From the NCBI GenBank assembly GCA_046327755.1, contig JAXLXW010000004.1:124001-188000 (forward strand): a DNA stretch of 64,000 bases, written 5' to 3'. Shown here one piece after another: positions 7,521 to 16,093 of the stretch. The position numbers were made by a program, and so were the translations under genes. How positions within the stretch are numbered: the stretch's first letter is position 1; each line of letters starts with the position of its first letter. Under the pieces are notes generated by a model, which saw nothing but the letters and a program-made list of their open reading frames with translations, was not told the origin of the DNA and searched no databases. The DNA comes from SCN-70-22 sp046327755 (GTDB lineage: Bacteria > Gemmatimonadota > Gemmatimonadetes > Gemmatimonadales > Gemmatimonadaceae).

Positions 7521-8512
7521 GCAGCATGCAGCCGGACGGCGCGTCGCCGGTTCCGCCGGCCGTCGCGGCAACGTGGCGCACGGTCGAACCGTCGACGGCC
7601 TGGCTCCCCGAGTCACTCGCCGACGCGTTGCCGTGGGGACGCGAGGTGGAGTATCGCGACACCGAGGCCCTCCAACGACTCGCAGCCGGCGGTTGGCAGC
7701 TCCTCGGTGTCTCGCACCGCGGGCGCGTGCACGCGCATGAGGGAACGCACCGCGAGGACGCGATGGCCGTCGTCGCGGGGACGCACGGCTTTGCCCTCGC
7801 CGCCTCCGATGGCGCCGGCTCGAGCCGCTGGTCGCGCGTGGCCGCGGCGTGCGTCTGCCGATGCATCGCGCGCGAGTCGGAACCGCTCCTGCATCAGGGA
7901 CTCCCGGCGAGCGATGCGGCGTCGCGCCTGCAGCGCACGCTCACACGTGCCCTGCGGTGCGCGTGCGAAGAGCTGCATGACGGCGTCACCGCCGCCGGCG
8001 GCGCCGCACGCGACGTCCGCACGACCGCGCTGGCCGTCATTCTCGTCGACGGATGGCTGGCGTCCGTCCAGGTGGGCGACGGCGCGATCTTCAGCCTCAC
8101 GCGCGACGGTCGCGTGTCGCGGCGCGGCACCGGCGACGCCGGGAGCTACTCGGGCGAGGTGGGCGCGTTCGTTCCCGAGGTCGACGACGCGTCGATCGAG
8201 GCGCGCATCGTCGTGACGCCACTTCCCGCATCACCCGACAATCGCCCAGAGGCGATCCTCCTGCTCACCGACGGCGTGGAGGATCCCTTCTATCCGGTGG
8301 AGCGACGCGGCGCGGAGATCGCGCGCCAGCTCTATCATGGCGTCAGCGCGCCCGCGGAGGGATTTCGCGCGCAGGCGGCGCATGGTCCCATCGTCGGGAG
8401 CGACGAGGCGCTGCCACGCCTGGCCCGGTGGATCGACTTCGAGCGTCGCGGGGAGAATGACGACCGCACGCTGGTCGGCGCCTTCCGCCTCCCTCCAGCA
8501 TTCCTCGGCTAG
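7517..8512 (+). CDS. PP2C-type protein serine/threonine phosphatase
   Basis: A 331-residue PP2C phosphatase starting at a GTG that overlaps the previous stop by four bases, so the two are probably translationally coupled. Metal-binding motifs are present in order: REDAMAV, ALAASDGAGSS, VQVGDGAIF, LLLTDGVED and ENDDRTLV. An N-terminal ~85-residue segment precedes the catalytic core. In TerY-P modules this enzyme is thought to reverse phosphorylation by the neighbouring kinase. Codon use matches the surrounding photosynthesis genes. Confidence 0.85.
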   Translation: MSSMQPDGASPVPPAVAATWRTVEPSTAWLPESLADALPWGREVEYRDTEALQRLAAGGWQLLGVSHRGRVHAHEGTHREDAMAVVAGTHGFALAASDGAGSSRWSRVAAACVCRCIARESEPLLHQGLPASDAASRLQRTLTRALRCACEELHDGVTAAGGAARDVRTTALAVILVDGWLASVQVGDGAIFSLTRDGRVSRRGTGDAGSYSGEVGAFVPEVDDASIEARIVVTPLPASPDNRPEAILLLTDGVEDPFYPVERRGAEIARQLYHGVSAPAEGFRAQAAHGPIVGSDEALPRLARWIDFERRGENDDRTLVGAFRLPPAFLG

Positions 8513-8518
8513 GGCCGC

Positions 8519-9940
8519 GTGGGTCACGTCACCGCACGCCTCACGGACGGCGCCAGCTTCACGTTCGAGGACCGCGCGCTCAACCAGGGAGGCGAGAAGA
8601 CGGTCTTCATGTCGCGCGACCGCCAGTCGGTGGTCGGCTTCTACCACGGGCGCCTCCCCGACCGACTCGAGCGCGTCCATCGACTGTCGCGCATCCTGAC
8701 GCGCTACAATCCGACCGAGGGCGCGGCGGGCGCCTACTGGCGTCCGTACTTCTCGTGGCCCACCGGCGTGGTCGACGGCGGCGGCGTCCCGCCGTCGTTC
8801 CTGCGCGACCATGGCCTGTGCGAGCCGGCGTTAGGCGTGGTGACGCCGCTCTACCGCTCCTGCTTCTACTTCCTCGACCGCCATGGGAACCGGCAGGAGA
8901 AGGAGGTGAAGTGGTTCACCGCGCGGAAGGCGTACGCCCTGGTTCCCGAGGGCGAACGCGGCACCCTGCTCACCCGCCTGCAGGTCTGCACGCGCCTCGC
9001 GCGCGCGGTGCGCCGCATGCACTTCGCAGGGCTCGCCCACTCGGATCTCTCCAACAAGAACGTCCTCATCGACCCGCGGCACGGCGACGCCTGTGTCATC
9101 GACATCGATTCGCTCGTCGTCCCCGGCGTGGCCCCGCCGTCCGTGCTCGGCACCCCGGGATACATCGCCCCGGAAGTGCTGGGCGCGACGGCCTCGCCAT
9201 CGATCGCGACCGACAAGCACGCCCTTGCGGTCCTGATCTACCAGATCCTCCTCAATCGGCACCCGCTCATGGGGCGGCGCGTGAACTCCACGCGCTCCGC
9301 GGAACAGGATGAGGTGCTGTCGATGGGGAGCAAGGCGCTCTTCATCGAGCACCCGAGCGATCGCAGCAATCCACCGCTCACCCCGATACGCGTCGCCTAT
9401 CAGCGCCTTGGGCCGTTTCTCGCCCCGTTGGTGCAGCGTGCATTCGTCGATGCCCTGCACCACCCCGCGCGCCGCCCCGATGCGGCCGAGTGGGAGGTGG
9501 CCCTTTATCGCACGTTGCAGCTGGTGCACCCCTCGCCGAGCGGTCGCGACTGGGCAATCCTCGCCCCCGGGCTCCCTGCGGAGACGTTCGGCTCCGAACG
9601 ACTCCCCACGCCGTACCCGGTCGCTCGCTTCCTCCGCGAGGGCGATCGCGGACTGATGGACGAAGGCCAGCGCCTCGTCATCTTCCATCACCTCACGCTG
9701 CACGCCTGGCACCTGCGGCACTCGATCCTCCCGGACGAGCACGCCGATCGCGCAGCGTTAGGCTACTTCGCATGGCACAATCACCGTTGGTGGCTGGTGA
9801 ACACCAGCGGTGCGGCGATGCAGGTGCTCGGCGGCGATCCCGTGCCGCACGGCCAGGGCCTGGAGTTGCGTCCCGGCCTCGAGCTGCGCACGGGTGACGA
9901 CGCGCAGGCGCGCGTCTTCCGCATCGAGTGGCAGCGGTAG
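8519..9940 (+). CDS. Atypical protein kinase of the TerY-P type
   Basis: A 473-residue protein with a bacterial protein-kinase fold in residues ~20-310. The catalytic loop reads HSDLSNKN (H174, D176, N181), the metal-binding DFG is replaced by DID at 195, and the activation segment has GTPGYIAPE. The Gly-rich loop is degenerate (NQGGEK). The ~150-residue C-terminus lacks a recognised domain but ends in a beta-rich FHA- or SH3-like stretch (inference). The start is GTG, six bases after the phosphatase stop. With the vWA and PP2C genes it forms a three-gene phospho-signalling cassette inserted between bchO and puhC. Confidence 0.83.
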   Translation: MGHVTARLTDGASFTFEDRALNQGGEKTVFMSRDRQSVVGFYHGRLPDRLERVHRLSRILTRYNPTEGAAGAYWRPYFSWPTGVVDGGGVPPSFLRDHGLCEPALGVVTPLYRSCFYFLDRHGNRQEKEVKWFTARKAYALVPEGERGTLLTRLQVCTRLARAVRRMHFAGLAHSDLSNKNVLIDPRHGDACVIDIDSLVVPGVAPPSVLGTPGYIAPEVLGATASPSIATDKHALAVLIYQILLNRHPLMGRRVNSTRSAEQDEVLSMGSKALFIEHPSDRSNPPLTPIRVAYQRLGPFLAPLVQRAFVDALHHPARRPDAAEWEVALYRTLQLVHPSPSGRDWAILAPGLPAETFGSERLPTPYPVARFLREGDRGLMDEGQRLVIFHHLTLHAWHLRHSILPDEHADRAALGYFAWHNHRWWLVNTSGAAMQVLGGDPVPHGQGLELRPGLELRTGDDAQARVFRIEWQR

Positions 9941-9945
9941 CGGCC

Positions 9946-11121
9946 ATGGACCCTCGTGCGCACGTGGCCCTCGCACTGGTGCGGCTGCACGCCGCCCCGC
10001 CGCCGCTCCCCGCGATCGGGACGCTGGCCTATCGCTCGCGCCTCCTCGACGAGACCGGGGGCGACTTCAAGCCACTCGTCGTCTTTCTGCTCCAACTGGC
10101 CGAAGCAGGGGTCCCCGAGCAGATCGCCGGAGCCGCACGCGACGGCGAAGCGTGGGAGGCGACGCACCGCCGCCTCGCGCTCGCCTGGGCGACCGATCAC
10201 TACACCCAGCCGGACATGGCGCGCTGGGGCGTCGCCGCGTGGGGGGCCGCGCTGGGGCGCTGCCCAGTTCCGGATGCGCCGGTCCCCGAGCCACCGCTCG
10301 GCGAGCGCCCTGCGGCGAACGCGGTGCACGGCGCGCACCCTTCGGCGGCGCCCCGCCCGGCCGGCGCGCAGGCGCCGCGCGGCGCTGGAGCCCCCGCACC
10401 CACGGTCACTCGGGCGGCTGCCGCGCGGCCACACGCGTACCGCGCTCCGCCCTCCCCTGCGCGCGGGGGCTCGCGCCTAACGCTCAACCGCGCCGAGAAG
10501 CAGGCGCTCGCCTCGATCGCACTCACCGGCCTCGTGGCGGCCGCGCTCATCGCCATCATGGGGACCGACGACAACACGGGACAGGCTCGCGGATCGGCGC
10601 CCGCGCTCCCAGCCATCGCTGCAGAGTCGCCCGCATCGTCTCGATTGCCTGCGGACTTCGACTCGTCCGCGTCGCGCGTGCTCCCGCCACGTGCGTCACT
10701 CGACTCCAGCGCCATCGCGCGTCTTTCTCCCGCCGAAGGCGCCGCCTACCTGCGCGGCCCGTATCGAATCGTCGCACGGCGCCAGCGCGTCGTCGGCGAC
10801 GACGGCTGCGACGCGCTGGCGACGACGATCCCGGCGCAGCAATGGGCCGTCGACACAATCGTCGTGGACGCCGCAACGCTCACCTTCCACCTCGTCACGC
10901 GCCCTGCGATCACGGGGCGGGTCGGCAGCGGCGGGAGCTTCGTGAGCCGGCCGACGATGACCACGAAGGACGGCACGCGCTCGAGCTACCAGTTGGAGGG
11001 GCAGCTCACGCCCTGGGGGTTCGAGGCGACCGGCACCACGCGGAGCGAATCGACGCTGCGGTGGCGGCGGACGCTGCGCTGCGAGTTCGTCGCCTCACTC
11101 AGCGGCCAGCACGTGCCATGA
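9946..11121 (+). CDS. Membrane-anchored protein of unknown function next to the kinase triad
   Basis: A 391-residue protein not assigned to a family. Residues 1-100 are helical, with a pattern (LLDETGGDFKPLV..LLQLAEAGVPEQI...DMARWGVAAWGAALG) that resembles the small helical domain often attached to bacterial kinase and effector proteins. A long Pro/Ala/Arg linker leads to one membrane helix near residues 190-205 and a C-terminal ~120-residue periplasmic domain with two cysteines far apart. It begins five bases after the kinase stop, so it is most likely part of the same operon and a sensor or target. Convergent with puhC. Confidence 0.7.
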   Translation: MDPRAHVALALVRLHAAPPPLPAIGTLAYRSRLLDETGGDFKPLVVFLLQLAEAGVPEQIAGAARDGEAWEATHRRLALAWATDHYTQPDMARWGVAAWGAALGRCPVPDAPVPEPPLGERPAANAVHGAHPSAAPRPAGAQAPRGAGAPAPTVTRAAAARPHAYRAPPSPARGGSRLTLNRAEKQALASIALTGLVAAALIAIMGTDDNTGQARGSAPALPAIAAESPASSRLPADFDSSASRVLPPRASLDSSAIARLSPAEGAAYLRGPYRIVARRQRVVGDDGCDALATTIPAQQWAVDTIVVDAATLTFHLVTRPAITGRVGSGGSFVSRPTMTTKDGTRSSYQLEGQLTPWGFEATGTTRSESTLRWRRTLRCEFVASLSGQHVP

Positions 11122-11252
11122 GCCACGAGGCGAAAAGGCGCGCGCCTTGCCCCCTGGCGTCGCCGCTGGCGCGTTCTGTCACGGATATGAGGCTCGGCGT
11201 CGTCCGCGGACATCGCGGCGTTCAGGTCGCTCGCAGCCGCGTCGCGCGAGGG

Positions 11253-11735
11253 TCAGCGCTTTCGGAGTAGTGCCTCGAGCGCGTTCGTCTGCGCTGAACC
11301 GAATCCGTTGAGCGCGTTGAATCGCGTCGATCCCTTGCGGCTCACGGTGAGTGCGCCGTCCTCGCGAAGCGCCAGCGTGAAGACCACCTGCAGCGAGGCG
11401 TCTCGCGGATCGACGTGCGTGCCGAGCCCGCGCACCATGGTGCGAAGGAAGCGCGCGCTGTCGGCCGTTCCGATCACCTGCAGCGTCTGCCCGGTGCGGG
11501 CGTCGAGCACGTCGACGCCACCGTTCGCACGATCGCGCAGCACGAGATCGCGCTGCGCGATGGGGGGCGATTTCGGGGCGACGTCCGCCTGCGAGCCGGT
11601 CCACGACGTGTATCCCGCAATGCAGAGCGTGAGGATGGCGAGGACCGCCATGGCACGCCCCACGGGCTTCGGCATGGCGAGATTTGGCCCCTCGGCGGGG
11701 GCGCCAGGCTCGCGCTCGAAGATGACGTTGGTCAT
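11253..11735 (-). CDS. puhC: Photosynthetic complex assembly protein PuhC
   Basis: A 160-residue PuhC. It has one N-terminal membrane helix (about 25-45) and a periplasmic domain with the family features RDLVLRD, DVLDARTG and RFLRTMVRGL, and an ALTVSRKG strand near the end. In Rhodobacter PuhC is needed for efficient assembly of the RC-LH1 core. Its start overlaps the puhB stop by four bases (ATGA). It is the last gene of the long minus-strand operon and faces the kinase-triad genes tail to tail. Confidence 0.88.
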   Translation of the reverse strand: MTNVIFEREPGAPAEGPNLAMPKPVGRAMAVLAILTLCIAGYTSWTGSQADVAPKSPPIAQRDLVLRDRANGGVDVLDARTGQTLQVIGTADSARFLRTMVRGLGTHVDPRDASLQVVFTLALREDGALTVSRKGSTRFNALNGFGSAQTNALEALLRKR

Positions 11736-12400
11736 CGCGCCATCGCTCCACCAACGGTGGCGAGCGCACCAACGGCCGGGGCTTCACCACCGGCGGCGCC
11801 GAGTTCGATCGCGAGACCATCCCGCGCGGCGTCGGCTGCAATGGCGCGGCTGAGTGCCTCGCCGACGCCCTTGGGATCCGCCAGCCCGCGCAGCTTGGGA
11901 CGCGGATTGGCCAGGTGGCGCAGCGTCTCGACGTGCGGCCACAGGGCGATGTACGCCAGCTTCACCTTGGGCGACAGGCGCACCTGCACCTCCCCGGTGC
12001 CATCCGGGAAGACGCGCATTCCCGCTTCGTCGACCATTCGCAGGGGGACGTTGATGACGATCGGGAACGCGACGCCGGCGCGGAGTACAAGCCGCCGCGA
12101 CGTGATGACGTATTCCGTCGTCTTGGCGATCTGCGAGGCATAGCCGCGAATGGCGACCCACACCACCGCCATCACGAGGAGCGGCGGGATGGCGAGCTTC
12201 ACGACATCCCCAAACGAGTGTGTGCCGGAGGCGCTCACCACGACGCCGACCGCCAGCATGGCCAGGTAGACCAGCCATCCCCGCTCATGAATGACGTGGC
12301 GGGCCACTGCCCGCGGTTGGGGCGATCCGCTCCACAGGATCTCCTCACCCTCGGGCAGTGGTTCGTCGATGCCTTGAATCCAACGGCGACCGTCAGCCAT
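11732..12400 (-). CDS. puhB: Photosynthetic complex assembly protein PuhB (bPH2 domain)
   Basis: A 222-residue PuhB. After a GEEILWSG motif there are two or three membrane helices (about 42-90) and a bacterial PH domain with the pattern EYVITSRRLVLR and the LSPKVKLAYIALWPHV region. PuhB assists reaction-centre assembly and dimerises in Rhodobacter. It lies 96 bases after the second puhA cistron and overlaps puhC. The C-terminal ~45 residues are Ala/Gly-rich. Confidence 0.92.
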   Translation of the reverse strand: MADGRRWIQGIDEPLPEGEEILWSGSPQPRAVARHVIHERGWLVYLAMLAVGVVVSASGTHSFGDVVKLAIPPLLVMAVVWVAIRGYASQIAKTTEYVITSRRLVLRAGVAFPIVINVPLRMVDEAGMRVFPDGTGEVQVRLSPKVKLAYIALWPHVETLRHLANPRPKLRGLADPKGVGEALSRAIAADAARDGLAIELGAAGGEAPAVGALATVGGAMAR

Positions 12401-12496
12401 GTGCGTTCTGGGCTCCTTCGACTCCCTGGCCTGCGAACTCTGCTATCGGGAACCGGCGCACACGTGCCGGCCCCGTCGTACGTGCATCACGAACGC

Positions 12497-13000
12497 TCAG
12501 ATGAACGGCTCGGCGCGTTCCGGCGTGGCGTAGAGGTGCCCGCCCGCGTAGTACGCCATGATCTTCTCTTCCTCGAGCATCGTGATCTGGTCGTCACGCT
12601 TGGTGCCCGGCACGTCGGCGAACTGCGCGCCGGTGATGGCCTTCACCTTCACGTGATCGTTCCCCCACAGGCCGAAGTTGGGCCACTGCACGTACCCGAC
12701 CGGCAGGAGCACCTGGCGCGTTCCGTTCGCCACCTGCACTTCGTAATAGCGCACCTGCGGTTCCGCGCGGTCGACCCAGATGTCGACGATCGTCCCGCCC
12801 ACCTCGCCGTCGCATCCCTTGACCGGGAGGCCGCGCGGGTCCGGATCCTTCTCGAAGACCGTGTACTGCGGATTGAGCCGCATCGGGACGACCTTCGGCT
12901 TCCCGTGCGCCGTGAGGTCAGGGGTGTCCGCCCGCATCGCGTACGAGGCCGGGCCGACGCCGTCGAGCATCGGGTTACCCGTGGTGACAGGGATGTCCAT
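12497..13000 (-). CDS. puhA: Reaction centre H subunit, cytoplasmic part (separate cistron)
   Basis: A 167-residue protein equal to the cytoplasmic domain of PuhA: GNPMLDGVGPASYAMR, GLPVKGCDGEVGG, IVDIWVDRAE and the terminal ITMLEEEKIMAYYAGGHLYA are all H-subunit signatures. A normal PuhA of about 255 residues joins this to the membrane helix, but here a TAA stop ends the helix part and an ATG overlapping it (TAATG) starts this cistron. No upstream membrane segment is present in this part. I recall a divided H subunit being described for G. phototrophica, so this is probably native rather than a sequencing error. Confidence 0.93.
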   Translation of the reverse strand: MDIPVTTGNPMLDGVGPASYAMRADTPDLTAHGKPKVVPMRLNPQYTVFEKDPDPRGLPVKGCDGEVGGTIVDIWVDRAEPQVRYYEVQVANGTRQVLLPVGYVQWPNFGLWGNDHVKVKAITGAQFADVPGTKRDDQITMLEEEKIMAYYAGGHLYATPERAEPFI

Positions 13001-13200
13001 TAGTGCGCCTCACCGTCGTAGGTCGGGTGGATGTAGGTCTTCGCCGGCGGGACCGCCGGCCAGCCATCCTTCAGCGTGCCATCCGGCTTCTCGAGCGGAT
13101 ACCCTTCGCGCTTGTCCTCGCGGTGCAGGTACCAGATGAGCCCAAAGAAGAAGAACCAGAACAAGTACAGCACGATCTGCGCGCCATCGATGTAATACAT
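13000..13200 (-). CDS. puhA: Reaction centre H subunit, membrane-helix part (separate cistron)
   Basis: A 66-residue protein equal to the N-terminus of PuhA: a short periplasmic start, one membrane helix rich in Phe and Trp (residues ~9-25), the cytoplasmic WYLHREDKREGYPLE motif and a Pro-rich end. It stops with TAA at 13000-13002, sharing one base with the ATG of the cytoplasmic cistron, so coupling should keep both products equimolar. A purine-rich GGAGGT ribosome binding site lies just upstream. Together the two products should rebuild a complete H subunit without covalent linkage. Confidence 0.93.
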   Translation of the reverse strand: MYYIDGAQIVLYLFWFFFFGLIWYLHREDKREGYPLEKPDGTLKDGWPAVPPAKTYIHPTYDGEAH

Positions 13201-13233
13201 GAGACCTCCGGGTGGACCGCGGGTGAATCGTCG

Positions 13234-14664
13234 CTAGCTGGGAAGATCGACAAGACCGAAGCGCTCAGTCGGACGTTCCCGGCTGGACGCGGAGGCGCGG
13301 GCGAGTGGGCCAAGCGCGGCGAGCGTGGCCATCAGCGCCAGCACTTCGAGGACATACACGGAGTTGTAGCCCGTCAGGTCGCCGGCCCCGGCGACGCCGC
13401 CTGACGCGAGACGCGCAATCCCGTCCTTCATCGCTCCCGAGATCGCGAGCCCCAACCCTTCGCCTGAGGCAAACACCGCCCCCCAGGCCCCAAGGGCCAT
13501 GCCATGTTGCGCCTCGTCCTTGAGCGCCATCGCGTACGACAGCGTCCCAACGCCGAACATCGCCTCGCCAAACCCGATGCCGAACGCTCCCACGCGGAAC
13601 ATCCACGACGCGTTGAAGCCCGACGACACCAGCACGAAGCAGAGCGCAAACATCCCCGAGACACCCCCGATCGCCGCCACACGAATCGGGTCAAAACCAC
13701 TTTCGAGCAGGCGCGCCGACACGACGAACGACAGCACCGCCCCTAACGCCATGATACCCGTCAGCGCCGTGGTCTGCGAGACCGTCAGGTGCAGCACCTG
13801 CCCCCCGTACGGCTCCAGCAACACGTCCTGCAGGTTGAACGCGAAGAAGCCGAGCCCCACCGCCACTAGGAGGCGGACCACCTTCCCCCCGGCGACGAAC
13901 GTTGCCCAGGCATCGCGGAAGAGCGGACGCCGCTCCCCTTTCTGGTACGGGACAATCCCGCGGCGCCGCGGTTCCTGCTTCCAGCACGAATATCCGTTGA
14001 TGCAGACGCTCAGTAACGCCGAGCCCTGAATCACGCGAATCAAGCGAATTTCCGAGTACTCCGCCAGCACGACCCCGTAGACGAGCGCGCTCAGCACCAC
14101 GCCGACCAGGAGCATGAGGTACATCAACGCGACCACGCGCGGCCGCTTCTCCTCGGCGGACAGGTCCGACGCCAACGCCAATCCCGCGGTCTGCGTCGTG
14201 TGACTCCCGATCCCCACCAGGAAGAACGCGAACCCCGCCCCCAGCGCGCCCAGGATCTTCGCGTTGGGGTGGAACGGGTCAGAGAGCACCAGGAGCGCGA
14301 ACGGCATGATCGCCAACCCGCTCCACTGCAGCAGCGTCCCCATCCACAGGTACGGAACACGGCGCCACCCCATGATGGAGCGGTGCGTGTCCGACTTGAA
14401 CCCGATCAGCGTCCGGAACGGCGCGATCAGCAGCGGAATCGCCGTGAAGATGGCGACCAGCACCGCTGGTACGTGCAGCTCCACGATCATGACGCGGTTC
14501 AGCGTCCCGAAAAACAACGTCTGCACCATCCCAACCGACAGCTGAAACATCGACAGCCGGAAGAACCGCGGCAGCGGCACATCCGCCGTGGCAATGTCCG
14601 CGAACGGCAGGAACCGGGGATCTATCCCCCCCCACCGCTTCCGCGCCTCGCTCAGCACACTCAT
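13234..14664 (-). CDS. lhaA: LH1 assembly protein of the PucC/LhaA family
   Basis: A 476-residue MFS-like membrane protein with about 12 predicted helices. The sequence RFFRLSMFQLSVGMVQTLFFGTLNRVMIVEL, read in pieces such as GTLNRVMIVEL and FKSDTHRSIMGWRRVPYLW, matches LhaA, which helps insert LH1 polypeptides or deliver bacteriochlorophyll. It lies between acsF and puhA, its usual position in proteobacterial PGCs. A second, more distant PucC-family gene is at 28946. Confidence 0.93.
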   Translation of the reverse strand: MSVLSEARKRWGGIDPRFLPFADIATADVPLPRFFRLSMFQLSVGMVQTLFFGTLNRVMIVELHVPAVLVAIFTAIPLLIAPFRTLIGFKSDTHRSIMGWRRVPYLWMGTLLQWSGLAIMPFALLVLSDPFHPNAKILGALGAGFAFFLVGIGSHTTQTAGLALASDLSAEEKRPRVVALMYLMLLVGVVLSALVYGVVLAEYSEIRLIRVIQGSALLSVCINGYSCWKQEPRRRGIVPYQKGERRPLFRDAWATFVAGGKVVRLLVAVGLGFFAFNLQDVLLEPYGGQVLHLTVSQTTALTGIMALGAVLSFVVSARLLESGFDPIRVAAIGGVSGMFALCFVLVSSGFNASWMFRVGAFGIGFGEAMFGVGTLSYAMALKDEAQHGMALGAWGAVFASGEGLGLAISGAMKDGIARLASGGVAGAGDLTGYNSVYVLEVLALMATLAALGPLARASASSRERPTERFGLVDLPS

Positions 14665-14673
14665 CGATCGTCT

Positions 14674-15717
14674 CTACCAGACCGGCTGAAGCCGCACATT
14701 CGCCGGCAGTTCCTTGCGCCGCGGCGCCTGCAGGAACATCCGGACAAAGCACCATGCGTTCGACGCCTTCAGGCGCAATGCCGAGAACCCGCTGGCTGTC
14801 TCGAGCGCACGCGTGTTCTCCAACATCTGCCGAAGGTTGGCCCAAATCTTGGGGTTGTCCAAGTCAATGGTGTCGGGGAAAACCTGCTGCGAGATATCGT
14901 TCGTCAGCCGGATCACCCGGTCGTCGAACTCGTCGACGTTGATCCCCAACGCATTGAAGAAGTTCTGCCGCAGGTGGTCCCGGATGTACATCGTGGCGAA
15001 GACCGCCAGCAGGAAGAACCGGATCCACAGCTTGTTCACCCCCTGGAGGATCTGCGGGTTGGCCCGCATCAGCACGGCAAACGCCTCCCCGTGCCGGAAC
15101 TCGTCGTTGCACCACCGTTCGAACCACTTGAAGATCGGGTGAAAGCGGTACTCCGGATGCTTCTCCAGGTGCCGGTAGATCGTGATGTACCGGGAATACC
15201 CGATCTTCTCCGACAGGTACGTCGCGAAGTAGATGTACTTCGGCTTGAAGTACGTGTACTTCTTGGCCTTCGTCAGGAACGACAGGTCAACCGCCACGTT
15301 GAAGTCGCTCAGCGTGTGGTTGATGAACCCGGCGTGGCGCCCCTCGTCGCGGCTCATGACGCCGAACAGGTCGCGCATGTCGGGATTCTTCACCCGCTTC
15401 TTGATCTCGGCGTACAGGATGCAGCCTGAGAACTCGGCGGTCACCGAGCTCACGAGGAAGTCGATGAAGGCGCGCCGCAGCGTCGGATCCCACGTCGAGA
15501 AGTCCATGTCGAACTCCTCGTTCCGCTTGAAGTGATCCTTGTTCGGGTCGCGCTTGAACTCCGCGATCAGTTCGTCCCACTGCGCGCGCATTGCGGAGAT
15601 GTCGAGCCGGTCGATCTCGGCAAAATCGGTCGTGTAGAATCGCGGGTTCAGCGCGGCATCTTCCTGCGCGACACGCGTCGACTCGTTGACCGGAGGGGCG
15701 GTCTCAGTCGTGTACAT
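14674..15717 (-). CDS. acsF: Aerobic Mg-protoporphyrin IX monomethyl ester cyclase
   Basis: A 347-residue di-iron oxygenase that makes the isocyclic ring E using O2. Iron-binding EXXH-type motifs are seen as TAEFSGC, DEGRHAGF and NDEFRHGEAF. The NPRFYTTDFAEIDRLD start and the LNPEIW-like NPKIWANLRQML are typical. It sits in the bch/puh operon, while the oxygen-independent cyclase BchE is encoded at 37731, so the cell can form ring E with and without oxygen. Three bases separate it from the small gene upstream. Confidence 0.97.
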   Translation of the reverse strand: MYTTETAPPVNESTRVAQEDAALNPRFYTTDFAEIDRLDISAMRAQWDELIAEFKRDPNKDHFKRNEEFDMDFSTWDPTLRRAFIDFLVSSVTAEFSGCILYAEIKKRVKNPDMRDLFGVMSRDEGRHAGFINHTLSDFNVAVDLSFLTKAKKYTYFKPKYIYFATYLSEKIGYSRYITIYRHLEKHPEYRFHPIFKWFERWCNDEFRHGEAFAVLMRANPQILQGVNKLWIRFFLLAVFATMYIRDHLRQNFFNALGINVDEFDDRVIRLTNDISQQVFPDTIDLDNPKIWANLRQMLENTRALETASGFSALRLKASNAWCFVRMFLQAPRRKELPANVRLQPVW

Positions 15718-15720
15718 GCG

Positions 15721-16053
15721 TCACCCCTCGAATCCGACTTCGTACAGATCCGTGATGTGCGACGTCCCCACGATCCGCGTCCAGAGACGGCGGGGGAGCG
15801 ATGCACGCGCCACGGTCGCCTCGGATTCGTATCGCCGCACCTCGTTGAGGGCGATGTGGCTCGGGGCGTTGTGCACCAGGACCGCGTCTCCTTCGTTCGG
15901 ATCGATGCCCTGCAGCTCCACATGGGCGTGGAAATGCTGCTGGGTCGCTTCGAGATCGATCGCACAAGGGACACGCACCGTGCGCCGCCACGCGAACCAA
16001 CCGACGAGCGCGACTCCCGCCGCGCCGACGATCAGCCATCCGGTGGTGTTCAT
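15721..16053 (-). CDS. Small membrane-anchored protein between bchM and acsF
   Basis: A 110-residue protein of unknown function. One N-terminal membrane helix (about 5-22) is followed by a cytoplasmic or periplasmic domain with HFHAHVELQGIDPNEGD, VLVHNAPSHI and a WTRI..ITDLYEVGFE end. The start at 16053 was chosen because it follows a very strong AAGGAGGAAGGAG ribosome binding site; a longer frame upstream is Arg-rich and unlikely. Similar small genes seem to accompany acsF in proteobacterial PGCs (from memory, unverified). Position and strong translation signal suggest a role in ring-E formation or photosystem assembly. Confidence 0.75.
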   Translation of the reverse strand: MNTTGWLIVGAAGVALVGWFAWRRTVRVPCAIDLEATQQHFHAHVELQGIDPNEGDAVLVHNAPSHIALNEVRRYESEATVARASLPRRLWTRIVGTSHITDLYEVGFEG

Positions 16054-16093
16054 CTGCTCCTTCCTCCTTCGTGAACGGTGAGGGGGACCAACA

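Noticed and set aside
12998..13002. Sequencing frameshift as the cause of split puhA
   Set aside because: The two parts meet in a clean TAATG overlap, the second half has a proper ATG and its sequence is intact; a native split fits better.
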